64,000 nt of DNA from Styela clava. Taxonomy: Eukaryota; Chordata; Ascidiacea; Stolidobranchia; Styelidae. The translations under genes and the position numbers were made by a program. The notes beneath the pieces are model-generated. The model saw only the letters and a list, made by a program, of their open reading frames with translations, had not been told where the DNA came from and did not search any database. The DNA lies in assembly GCF_964204865.1 (NCBI RefSeq), contig NC_135261.1:10478001-10542000 (forward strand), given 5' to 3'. Below are positions 13,101 to 24,713 of this stretch, one piece after another (position 1 is the first letter of the stretch; the number at the start of each line of letters is the position of its first letter).

Positions 13101-16100
13101 ACACCGTCTAGTGGTTGATGCGTTGCAAGTTATAGTTGCCTTGAATTCAAGCTACAATAATTTCGGTAACAATCACTTCATATTTCATTCAAGTCCGGAA
13201 CAAAATTTGTAATAAATATAAAATAATTCATCTGTTTGAGACAGTTTTACGATACACGCACACGCTAGTTCATTTCAATCAAAAATAAAATATAAAGAGA
13301 AAGGCGATGATTTCATAACAATTACAAGAAGAAAATAATGACTAACAACAGTAACAGCAACAACAAAACGATTAATATGTACATCTCGTATCCAATAAGT
13401 ATTAAATATGCAGTTGAAATTATACCTTAACATGAGAACAAAGTTTACAACATTTTTCTATCGATTTAAATAATCAACGTCAAAAAATTGCAATCAAAAT
13501 ACAAAAGCTTGCTTACCGAAGCGTCTTCAACCCTGATGATCGTCCGAACAAGCTGGATGGAAGAGATTCTATGTAATTGAATCTTAAATCCAGATAATTG
13601 AGATATCTCATATATTTGAAAGTTCGTGGTTCAGTTGTTTGAATGCTGTTATGAGACAGATCGAGAGATTCGAGAAACCTAAAATTAGAAGTATAGTAAC
13701 ATTTAAACATAGCTATTTTGACAACAAACATAACGTCTGAAGTGCAGAGTTTTGTGGAGTTTATATAAATAGCAATTGGAACGATATATGCTTTCTTGTT
13801 ATACATTTTTAATCAAGTTTTAATGTTAATCTTGTCCTGAATATGTTTATCCAACGTGACACTTTTAATAATAAAAAAATATGACAACTAGATCTTATTC
13901 ATTCCATTTACCAATCAATCGAATAAAATGTATTATTCAAAAAAGTGTTTTGGTTGAACTCAGTAATGTGGCATGTTATGTTGCTTTGTAAGGGAGTGAC
14001 GGACGGGTTACATCGGTATTTTATCATGTGGTTTTTGTTATTCGCTGGGAGCGGTTGATTTCGTTTCAAATAGGCCTATGTCGTTACTGTACATTTACCA
14101 TGAATAGAACAACGCAAATTTAATTGGTGACTCTTGGCAATAATATATATAGTATTTCAAGCATAACCCGAAAGCAAAAACATAGAAATAGGCTTTTAAA
14201 TTTATCAAATATTCTACGTAAACATTGTGCGCCTAAATGTGTTGCGCCCGAAGTAGGCTCAGTCCGGGGAGAAAAATGGAGCGATGGAAAGGCATGAAAA
14301 CCCTAGTCGCCAGTCAAAGCAACTTGCAAACAACTTATAACGTGATGTTAATTTGTTACGAGTTTCGCCTTCCATTTCAATTCTATCAAAACGAAAAACA
14401 GTCAAATAGAGCAACGTACATCGACTATAACTATTTTCGAACAAAATCATATCGAAAGACCTAATCTTATAGAAATATATCACAGTTGAAATTGTAGATT
14501 ATTGTAATATTTAATTAATATTCATGACAATTATAATCAATTTAATTGAAATAAGACCCCTATTCTTTTATTCACACATGGTCTGTTTTCTTTAATTTTG
14601 CTTAATCCTATGTTAGATTGTGGTAAGTAAAAATTCGGATATGTGCAACAGCAGAACATACCTGACCCCATTGAAAGCATATTCTTCGATATTTGGTCCG
14701 ATTTCGTTCCTTCCCAAATTCAAGTCGGTCAAATTATCCAGCTTGGTAGAATATTCATTCATTTGTTGAAAACATTGTGGTATCATATATATATGGTTGT
14801 CTGTTTGCAGAAAAACTTCTTATTCGCAACAGGGTTGTAAACTCAATAATGATATTACAATCAGTTTCATCAAAATGCAGGGGTTAAAGTTGTTTTGTCT
14901 AGACTCTAAAGCAGAGGTGGGAAAGGTGTTTGGACCAAGGGTCATAAATTTTGCCTACTCAGACTAGCGGGCCATGTAAGTGTGACCTACAAAGTTACAT
15001 TTTATGAACAATTTTTAGCTCAACATCCAAATTCGGTTTTGGTTTGGTTGTGGCACCACCAGCCGAGCCAAATCGAACTATCCAACGAGCCGGATTTGGC
15101 CCACGGGCCGTAGTTTGCCCGTGTCTGCTCTAGAGTTTAGTAGACATTCGCGCTCTTGCGAAAAGAAAACTATCTCGAGGTAAAGTAAAGGTAAGGGAGA
15201 TCCGGTCTCAGTAAACCTACTGCCTCACCAAGGGGCATACTTGGAACTTGTTTTCAACAAGTACGTTAGTGTTTGTACTGTGTGATAATATCCTACCGGC
15301 ATTTTAAAATCTGAACGGCATCAGCTATAATTTGACGAAATGCCTAGGCAGGCGTTTGTGTGTGCCAGGCCGAGTATCATATAATTATAAAGGGCTGTAA
15401 CTTTCGGCTAGAGATAAAAATAAACTAACGAATATACTATTTATAATGTATACGTCATCATTATGAGTCAGTTATTTTCGAAGAACGGATGGGTTACATG
15501 TTAAATGAGTAATAGGCCTACTGTTAATTAGTTAGGTTGATTCAACTTTTGAGTTCGCAGTAGATATTCCAAATAAATTTCAGGGTGATTTTGGGTATAT
15601 GTAAGGGAAATAATTAAAAACTAATCACTATCAGCCTGGTTTACTTCGCCGTGACCAACCAAGTTCTAGATCCCCGCCCGGTTACTAAATAACAAACAGA
15701 AACAGGCCAAAATGATAATATTTGTAATATTAGAGCATCAAACGGTACTGTTAACCTCTTCACTAGCCTCGGCTTACTTATTATACTGACTCTCTGCACT
15801 GTTTATTCGATCAAATAAGGTAGGAATGAATGACTGAATTTTACCAACGCGATGCTGATATTACTTTATGAAAAATGATATCTGGAATGATTGCGGAAAT
15901 TATTGATTTTTAATTTGAGATGTAGGAAACTACGTACTCCATACCTGAAAAATCAACGTATTGCACAGGAGAGTAGTCAATTCCACTGCTGTTAAATATT
16001 CCTTGGTGTACAAAATCCAAGTAGTTCGAGTTAAATAAAACTCTTTGTAAGAGGGGAAGATTAGAAAAAGCTTTATCCGGTAAAAAAGTTAAGTCGTTCC

Positions 16101-16365
16101 ATCCAAAATCCAGTACAGTAGTTCGAGCTGCTTGCTGGTAAGAAATAAGGTTCGGTAAACGTACCATCCCAGTTGCTTTACAGTCAATTTCACTTCCAAA
16201 ATATATATTACAAGTACAGACTTCGTAACAAGAATATCCACATGAAGATCCCGCGCTGAGTAGAAATGTGGTTGTCAGTAGAACAACATCGATGAAAACC
16301 GGTATTTTCCAGCTGATGATACATTTGCTTTTTTGGCAAAATTTAATCGATGAACACTTCATCAT
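10130..16365 (-). CDS. leucine-rich-repeat transmembrane receptor, five exons
   Basis: Minus-strand exons: 15945-16365, 14662-14800, 13517-13678, 11231-11527 and 10130-10760. All junctions are GT-AG and phases close, giving 549 residues plus stop. After a basic N-terminus, a hydrophobic signal or anchor segment spans about residues 21-40. A cysteine-rich LRR N-cap follows (Cys near 42, 46, 50, 52 and 62), then leucine-rich repeats such as LTDLNLGRNEIG, LESLDLSHNSIQ, LNYLDLRFNYIESLP, IEMLNFSRNGLREI and LEVLDLSNNAIHFL. A C-terminal cap starts at NPINCDC. One transmembrane helix lies at about 502-533, with a 16-residue tail ending SEDED. There is no TIR, Ig or kinase domain. The domain order fits cell-surface recognition or adhesion LRR proteins; the exact family is not recognised. 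The last three introns are all phase 2 and separate LRR-sized modules. Intron 4 carries an inverted copy of dispersed repeat A. Confidence 0.9.
10818..11206 (-). repeat. dispersed repeat family A, inverted copy in LRR intron 4
   Basis: Inverted relative to the copy at 7024-7490: begins CAAATATATGGACACG, passes through ACCGGTACCCTCAAAA, AATAGCCTTCTGG, CTTTAACCACTGAAAATTT, TTCGAAGAGAAAAGCGATTT, and ends ACGATCGTTTTGTCCACTG. Lies wholly between exons 4 and 5, with normal splice sites on both sides. Confidence 0.75.
11528..13516. other. LRR gene intron 3 (about 2 kb), non-coding
   Basis: No coding exon seen on either strand; AT-rich. Near 13300-13404 is a fragment of dispersed repeat A (AGAAAGGCGATGATTTC ... 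AACAAAACGATTAATATG). Confidence 0.5.
14912..15127. mobile_element. short hAT-type MITE in LRR intron 1
   Basis: Starts CAGAGGTGGGAAAGG and ends TTTGCCCGTGTCTG. Flanking octamers CTCTAAAG (14904-14911) and CTCTAGAG (15128-15135) match at 7 of 8 positions. The interior has the GCGGGCCATG / GGCCCACGGGCCG motifs common in non-autonomous hAT elements. 216 bp, non-coding. Confidence 0.75.
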
Positions 16366-16679
16366 AGTTTTATATTAAATGCTACAAAAATAAAATGAAG
16401 GCGATATTGCGTGAGTCTCTATTTAAAGAGAATAAAAATCCATGTAAAGACAATGCTAATGTTGATATAATATGCGACGCAAAGCAATTTAATAATTTAT
16501 AAGTCATGAACCAGTGTTCCGCAATGGACCTATCGTAGATTGTAGATAACCGTTTACATATCGGATAAGAGATACTGGATATACACTATATTTTAGCTTA
16601 TATATCATCAGTGGATACTGATTCACAGCCGAATAAGTATTGGAATTACCCGCACGTACCAAATTGAATTAAAAACTCG

Positions 16680-16795
16680 TTTCGATGGCCGGACATCATT
16701 CAAAATTAGCACTTCTCCGCGGGCCGCACAATTTTTCATGAGGGCCGCATTTGGCCCGCTGGCCACAGGTTGCACGCCCCTGGGTTTAGCAAACA
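16680..16795. mobile_element. fragment of a hAT-type MITE (one end)
   Basis: GCGGGCCGCACAATTTTT, GGGCCGCATTTGGCCCGC and the end TTGCACGCCCCTG resemble the 3' part of the 8544 and 14912 element type. No matching left end seen. Confidence 0.45.
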
Positions 16796-17497
16796 ATACT
16801 CTTAGAATGAGACTACCTTATTCTGTTCTTATCAACCAACACGCATCTGAGTTCACCAGACGTGTTTATGCTCGACGACGTGTCTAATTTACTACTGATA
16901 CTTCAATGTGTGGGACAGAGACAGAGGTATTTTGGGCGCCTTGAGTCCTCCTATCTTTCTCATCTTTATGTCTCTTCTATACTGACAGACTTCATCAAGC
17001 TTCACTAATTATAAAATCAATGCGACACAGAAAAGAAAGGTCGTGCGTTAGTGCACATTTGTAGCAATGTAATAAATTGATTATCGAATTACGCTGTAGG
17101 TCAACCATTAGTTTCAGGAATTAATGAGAGTTTATGGATTCCAAATAAACCATTTGCTCATAAAAATATCAATTTTTTTCGGCAGCTGTAACGAGAATAA
17201 TTGTAATAGCAGAGATAACTTCAACTGATTTCGGCCAGCGGTGGACGTACATTTTTACTTGTAAAATTAAGCTACACGTCTCTAAAAAGCGAAACGTGTG
17301 ATGATAGAAGAGATGCAAGCGAACACTGACTGACTCGTTCAGATGTCTATATAGTTTTTTTTTTACGAGAGATATGAGAGATTGACATTGTTTGTCACAA
17401 CATTTGTACTCCAATCAACTTCCTGATTCAAACAACTACCCGGAATACTGTGCTAAATGGCTTTATGCAAACGCCATAAAAAGCAATATATAACCTC

Positions 17498-17747
17498 ACC
17501 AGATTGAAAAATCTGATATGAACTGATCAGCGTGTTTCATCATTAGTTTATCATCTTCCACCACATAGACTGTGAACACTGAGGCATAATTTGGGATATT
17601 ATCGTTTTGAAAATCAGTAGGACAGCGGCTATCTTTAAAACTAACAATATTTTCAAGAACGAGTTGCTTTGGTGAGGTTTCAAGCGTTAATGACGTGGTG
17701 GCACAAAAAACGTGGAGAATCATGGAAGAAAATATAAACAAAAACAT
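17498..17747 (-). CDS. possible first exon of a secreted protein (weak)
   Basis: ATG at 17747 opens a hydrophobic start (MFLFIFSSMILHVFCATT) that reads like a signal peptide, followed by a mixed, non-repetitive about 65-residue stretch with one cysteine, to a donor-like TCTG|GTGAGG near 17498. I could not find a downstream exon that closes the phase: the nearest acceptor, near 17281, creates an immediate stop. It could be a real first exon, a pseudogene or chance. No family recognised. Confidence 0.25.
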
Positions 17748-20226
17748 GGCCTAAATGCAAATATTTTTATTCGCAGAGTGTTTATTCATAGTTATTCAAA
17801 TCTAGCTTTGATAAGATAACCAAGTATTATTTGCAACAAATGATAAAGGCAATATCTACAATAACGATCAACATTCAAGAGTTTTTGCTTACTTTTACGT
17901 CATGAAGTAACTATGACTATATTCCGTATCTCAGTCACAACATAAATATCCAAACACTTCTTATGAAAAGTGAATACAACATATATTTTGCTCCAATTCT
18001 CAAAGTACATTTTTTAGCTGCTTTGTGACAAATTTTAGCATTTTATCCTATAGCAGTGATATATCTAATGACGCGTTTGAACGCCTGTCCACAAGCGCTG
18101 AATATTAACAAAACAATACCTTCAAAAATTAGAAACCGTTCTTTATTCAAAATAACTGAGCATGAAACATTCAGTAGAACGACGCATTTACCAAACGTCG
18201 CTTAACTTTCCCTCATCAGTTATGAATACAAACGCTATATCCGCTCCCGCAATTTGTTCAATGTTCATATACATTTAGCTCCATCAAACTTATTGATTTT
18301 TTGCATAATTTAGGTAAACGGGCTCCAGGGAACTAGGATAATTTCACGGATAATTCGGACAATAAATCAGATTATATTTAACCATGTATACCCCATAGAT
18401 AAATAACTTTATTTGAAAAACTTTACATATAAACCATGCTTGATTTACTGGTACTAAAACGAAAATCAGTTTTGCGATTATAACATGGATTGAATAAGGT
18501 AATCGAGCGGAAAAAGATCTTGATAAGTACCTTTAACAAAACCCAGCCTGTCTATTCAATACTGAACTTGATGTTTTAATACACGCTTATGAACATATAT
18601 TTCATCCAATCCATATTCATTTCAATTCGATAATACGATTTATAATCATAATAGCGATTTCCATGTATTGCATGATTTATTTTATACATATAACTTTTAT
18701 ATGAATACAAATCATTCGTAAATATTACTCTTCAAACTGCATTCTCTAACGCATTAATTGTACTAAATCTAAAGCGTTCGGTTTTTACGTACTGAACAGC
18801 AGAATGTCTGTATATATTTTACCTTTTTATGCATCATAATACGATATTTTAACAAAAAGCGACAATCCGCTGAACGCGAATAGCATTGCACAAAGAAAGC
18901 ATTAACGTCACAATGATTCATGTTAAAAATTAGCACCGAGCTGAACTTAGCAACCTGAAATAACTGAATGAATTGGAATCAGTTATACTGCTAGTAATAG
19001 AAACTGCAAACACTATGAACAAAGATTTTTTTTCTTAATCGTTTTAGTTACCGTTTAGCCCCCACTACAATAGATTTACTCGATTTTTCACAACTTTCCT
19101 CTCTGCTAATTACAATGTAAAATTAGAACATGGCGCCATTTTAATTGAAAGCAACGTTTACTTATTTTCAAATTCTATAATGACTTCATCCCTTAACTTA
19201 TACTCCGTGTTCAAAGGAAACTTTAATACTACAACACTGAATATATACCACGCTTCAGAATTATTACACTCGCAAGGGTTTCCTCGACATTTGGCTTCTT
19301 ACAATTATTTCCATTTCGTTGTCGGAATCAGGATATTGACAACCGGGTACTTTTACCGAATCCCGGACATCGTATTTTCAATAACTACCATATGTGATAC
19401 GACAAGCTTTATAAAGAAATCTTCGTAGAATAAGACGAAATGTGTATTCCATTCCATCCGATCGATATCAGCGAATAGGAAATATAACTTCAGTCTTAAT
19501 AAGATTGATTCGACCGGATGCACTTTTTAAATCCAAAATCGATAGATCGGTATACAACGGTCACGACAAATTAGTAAAATTGCTCCAGAGACGTACTACT
19601 TCTGACAAAGAAAATGATTTCAATATGGCGGTGACTGTAATCAACAATGCGTTGTAGGTCTACCATTGATTTGGAGTCAAAAAATTGAATTCCGATGGGA
19701 ATAAAAATTTGCTACGAAAAAATATTCGGTCGGAATATTTATTTTAAAGCTACATTTAAGAACTCATTGGTGTCAGATAAGGTGTTGGTTGTACTTTTGG
19801 TCCAAGAGCAATTAGTCCAGGAAAGAATTTTTTGAAGAAGGTCTCGCATATAAAAAGGGCCCTGGATTAGAATATTGTGTAATAATACAACATAAATTTG
19901 ATAAAATAAGGGCTGGGTTCCAGCTTGCACCCTCTTCCACATAAAATGTTATACAGCTATGAAATAAAAGTGAAATCGCGCACACATGTCGCTTACAAAG
20001 TTTTAAAATAAAAATCATATATTCTGTTTGACAATAAGGCCACTTGATTGGCGTTCACCATTGATGTAAGGAGCTGCTACCCTAATCGTTACAAGTGGGT
20101 GAATGACGACTTTATCTTTACAATATAGGATATCGTTCTATCTGAAACGGGATTGGGATCAGTTTGGGATTGATTTTGAAATAAGCAAATGAAGTTTTTT
20201 TATGACATCATAGATATTACATGTTT

Positions 20227-20462
20227 GGTACTTCCGTAGTATGTGCAACAAGATGGCGGACACCGGAACGTAGTATGTTATCAGGTTAGGGTTAGGCCAT
20301 AATTTCAGGTACAAATACTACGGGAGTCACTTGGCTAGTCCCCGAACTCGCAATAAAACTAAAATGAGGCAAATTGAAATAAAATTATGGCCTAACCCTA
20401 ACCTTGTACACATACTATGTTCAGGTGTCCGCCATCTTGTTGCACATACTACGGGAGCGCCT
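20227..20462. mobile_element. foldback element with long inverted arms
   Basis: The left arm from about 20227 (GTAGTATGTGCAACAAGATG, then GGTTAGGGTTAGGCCAT) is repeated inverted at about 20382-20454 (ATGGCCTAACCCTAACC ... CATCTTGTTGCACATACTAC). Arms are about 75 bases and mostly identical, around a spacer containing CCCCGAACTCGCAATA. A degraded second copy lies at 57265-57360. No open frame; structure is that of a foldback MITE. Confidence 0.75.
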
Positions 20463-23400
20463 CGTATTTAACCTGAATTATCCCACTATGAAATAGACGA
20501 TAACTCTTAATCGTAAATTTCAAATTAACGGGTAATAATTATAAGCGTTATTGGACTCGGGCATTGCAATATCTCGAAATCTTGATGTTAATAAAGTACG
20601 ATAAAAATATTAGAACAGTGAATGATATATTTATGACAAATTATTTCCGCACTAAATATCATTCTTAAGGCCAGAACCATATGTCAATTTTCTTTTATAA
20701 AAGGTTTTCTGTGGTACACGGTTGTCTAAACTAGTGGCATGGTATAGTATTGCAGCAAATGCACCTTTACGGATGTTATCTATAGTGACACGGAATAAAA
20801 TATAGATGAGATTGACTGTAGATTATGTGGCGAATGCAAATAACAGCGGGTCGCATAAATTTTGTAAGATAATCTGCAAGCCCTTGGTGTCTTTGAATAA
20901 AAAATGAGAGGCTTTTATTCCTAGGGCACTCTGTAATTGCTAGGATTAAAATTTTGAATGTCAATAAAAAGGATTTCAAAAATGTCCCAAAAAAATAAAA
21001 ATTGGAGATATTGCTGTAATGAAGCCCATAATGATGTTTTACTTAAAACGGTGGGTAACGGGATTCCGCATATTTTTCCTCTTCAACTAAATTCCCTCAA
21101 AATCTGATGTTCTCAGCTTTTAAGGCAACTGTATCCAAGAACTAAACTTCACCATGCAAAACAACAAATACCGTAACTCCTGATTGCAACTTGCGCAATG
21201 GCACAGAGCAAGAAAAGGTAAAATAGTATCGAGTAACCCAAACTGATATATGGTTCTTAAGATTAACTCTCATTCGAATAGATCAGAGGCTAGCCTTTGA
21301 ATTGTTTGCTGTATTATACGAACGATGCATAGAACAACTACAATGGTATTTTCAACATTATTTCGAGCCGCGTTTTTCAGATTTGATATCTTTTTGAATA
21401 CTTCACCGTAACCATACACGACAGACGACACATCTTTTTTTCATTGCTATTAATGCTCAACATGACAACAACCAACAAACAGATTGAAGGAGCTTTGCTA
21501 ACGTTAAACAATTAAATTCTACGAATTAGTCAGTTTAAACCATTTAGAATTGACACCACAAAAGCTGATCCACGCGTTAGTAGATCTAAACTGGTAACTA
21601 AAATAAGATTTCACATCGCCTGAAATGAAAAATCGATGTTTCATCCCATGCGCTGCAACTATTTGTTGTATATTCCGGGCTTCGCCATTCCACATGCCCG
21701 CGCTGCACCACAATCGGGTAATGGAGTGCTTCGCCTACCGCATGATGTAAAATATACATAACATTCCTTTCATTTACGCGACCATATTCATTAATATTTT
21801 AAAAAGAAACACATGCTAATTGTGATATTTTGAAGCAAACGAAATCGGATAATCAGTAGCCCGTGCTAGCCCAGTCATAATATCCTGAATTACCCATCTG
21901 TGCTGTAGAAATAATGCTAAAAAGGATCGTCAGCACTTAAAATTCACCATCCCCACTTTACCGACGATGAATATTCTGAGATGTTTTTAAAAAGCTACCT
22001 GTCAAGCTTAGCGAAAGATTTTTGTAATTCAGAGAGCAGCGATTGCCAAAATGGTTGCTTCTTCGCTTAGTTTTAAATATAAATTATTAAATATTGGTAC
22101 ACGCTACATCCCGATCGCAAGTTACTCTAATTAACTGAACGCTACAGTATTGCATTCTCAATCTATTCGAATCGTTGTTATTTTTGAGTGGGTGAACGCG
22201 ATATTCGATATACCTCGACACAACTCTACATTGTTGACTGTTCTTGAGTAAAATATTGCTTGGCTGAAAATGTAATTGCACTACACGTTTGCATCGATAT
22301 TGCTAACCCTAACCTCATATCAAATTATTATTGCCGCGTCGACCTTCAGAAAGTTTAGGTGGCACGAGTTGGTCATTAGCACATTCTACGGTAGCTACGA
22401 TAGATTTTATGACGTAATTGACGACAGACTTTGTATTCAAAACTGACAGGTGACAATATAACAAAGCATGTTCGCGACATACTTTAGTTAGCTTGCGATC
22501 ACATACCCTCGGAAAGGTTATTGTAGATAACCATATTTTGAAGGCACAACTGTATATAGTTATCTACCTGCACTGCACGGTTTATATCAGATTGTATGCG
22601 CAAGTCGCATGAACTATAATTCGACCTTGACAATAATATACAAACTGAGTTATTCACTGAACATTAGGCCATGTCTAGATAAGCGTGATTTTTCATAAAC
22701 TAAAATATATTCAGATATATTTGAGCAATAACTATTTTGGGCGTCGATACGAAAGAAGCTGTTTTTCAGTAATGCCGTTTGTAAGTACTTTGGTACAAAC
22801 AGTAGCACATACCCAATTGGGGCATATAGCAAACGCAGACTCGCGTATTTGACAGGCCCTTCCCCTTTGCAATTCACATTAATTGATACTTTGAACTTTG
22901 CGAGTAATTGTTTAATGAAGTTATAAAATACTTGGATTTGTTCTTTTACAGCATTGAAATGTATACGACATTATTTTTTAACCACTCATCACATTATCTT
23001 ATTCTATCATTATCTTACAAATTGCAATATGTCGTTAGACTGAGAAATTTTCAGTAGATTTGAAGTGAAGTAACGCATTCAAGCAGCTAATGATATAAAA
23101 TTCAGATATCCCATAAAACTATTTTTAAAGTAGATCCGAAATTGTTATCTGCAGATTCATTATATGCATCTTTCATTAACTAATTTTTTTGGATTTGGGT
23201 CGGCTATCTAAATAATTTGTGCTGCTCTCCAGACTTCGGCAAAATTAAACCATCCGCACGAAAAATTTACGAGTTATCATGAATTCTCCAAAATTTGAAT
23301 GCATATACATACAATTTAATGAATACCAATGACGTGCCTCGTAACTGCTGTAGTTATTTCTCATAAGCGGTTCTCAAAGGTGGCACCCACTAGTGCGCCG

Positions 23401-24713
23401 CGGCGATTTCCTAAGTGCGCCCGAAAATTAACAGAATTGCGTCAAACATAACTAATATATGATTGATAATTTTACAGATTCTTTAAGCCCATATGTTCTC
23501 AAACTTCAAAAGGCATAATAGAGCACACATTACCGATCACAAAATTGAGTTTCAATTGTAATGGTGACAATTTTATTTTATTTTTGTTGAGTATAAATTC
23601 GAATCACAAGTTTGGAAAACCAGAAACAATGCTTGAAAGTCGTCTTTAAGTCTGGCAAGACGTCTGAGCAATCTGAATTTACATAAAATTTGTGAGTGAC
23701 TTGAAATTCGACAAATTAAAATTGCATAACTATGGTAGAATTAAAAGTTGAGTATGTTTCAAAAAAGCAAATGTATAAAATTCCAGGTCACTTGAAAATA
23801 TAAACGAACGGAAAACCATAGTTTTATAATTCGGCGGTGTGGCTTATTAAATTGTTGCCAACTTGGATTATTTTAATCTAGATTTAGATTATTTTCGTAT
23901 GATTTAGATGTAAGAAATACTCATTTAGATGTTAGATTATTTTCTGGATTATTTCAGCATTCATTTAGATATATTTAGATTATTTTGACAAATGTTATTT
24001 TGCATTGTTCTTTAGTGACAAAGAAGTGAAGTGCATTTCACTAGTACCTAACAGTACATTTAAAGAGAAAAGATTTTTGGATTTAATACAGGAAAGACTT
24101 TCAATCAAGGTTAATCTGTTAATAGTGTTCAAAACAATGAGAGAGGTTAGCCAAAATATTGTCAGGTATTGAATACTCTGAAAGTGGCGTGAACTGAATG
24201 CTGTTGTTATGCGAAAATCTGAAATCAGGAAATACTGTTGTTCACTAATTTTACCCCTATAAGTAGGGATGGACAATATAGAATAATTTACTATTCCAGT
24301 TATCTAGAATCTGAGATCAAATCCAGAATCTGAGAATACCGAATCCTATTCTATTTTTATTGTAATTCAAATTTGGAAATTCTCCCACCATATTGATGGA
24401 TTATAATTAAAAAAAAAAATTGGGATTTATTTGTTACCAAACAGTCTGAACAGTGGAATATAAGAAATTTAACGAATGCCTCTTGCCTTGAATTGTTCAA
24501 AATTTATTTGATCTCTAAATACTGTGTTGAAACAAATCGCGTATTATACACTTTTTAGTACTAAAATCTAAGTTTTCAGTTATTATCGCTATATAATAAT
24601 GTTGCTTAAATGGCCGAATAGAAGAACTGCCTCCCCCTCCACGTGTGACAACTTCTTTAAATTTATCGTCGACCAAACGTGTGTTGAGCTTGGACCATAG
24701 GAATGGATTTATT

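Larger units (their letters stand above)
16800..23849. other. gene-poor intergenic region
   Basis: Apart from the weak signal-peptide exon near 17.5-17.75 kb and the foldback element at 20227-20462, I see no supported gene. Open frames here (up to about 90 codons) lack recognisable domains and splice partners. A hAT-like end (GGTTCTCAAAGGTGGCACCC) is visible near 23370 without a partner. Confidence 0.5.

Noticed and set aside
17169..17414. 81-codon minus-strand frame as second exon for the putative secreted protein at 17498-17747
   Set aside because: Joining by the available acceptor gives a stop at the junction, so the two cannot be linked.
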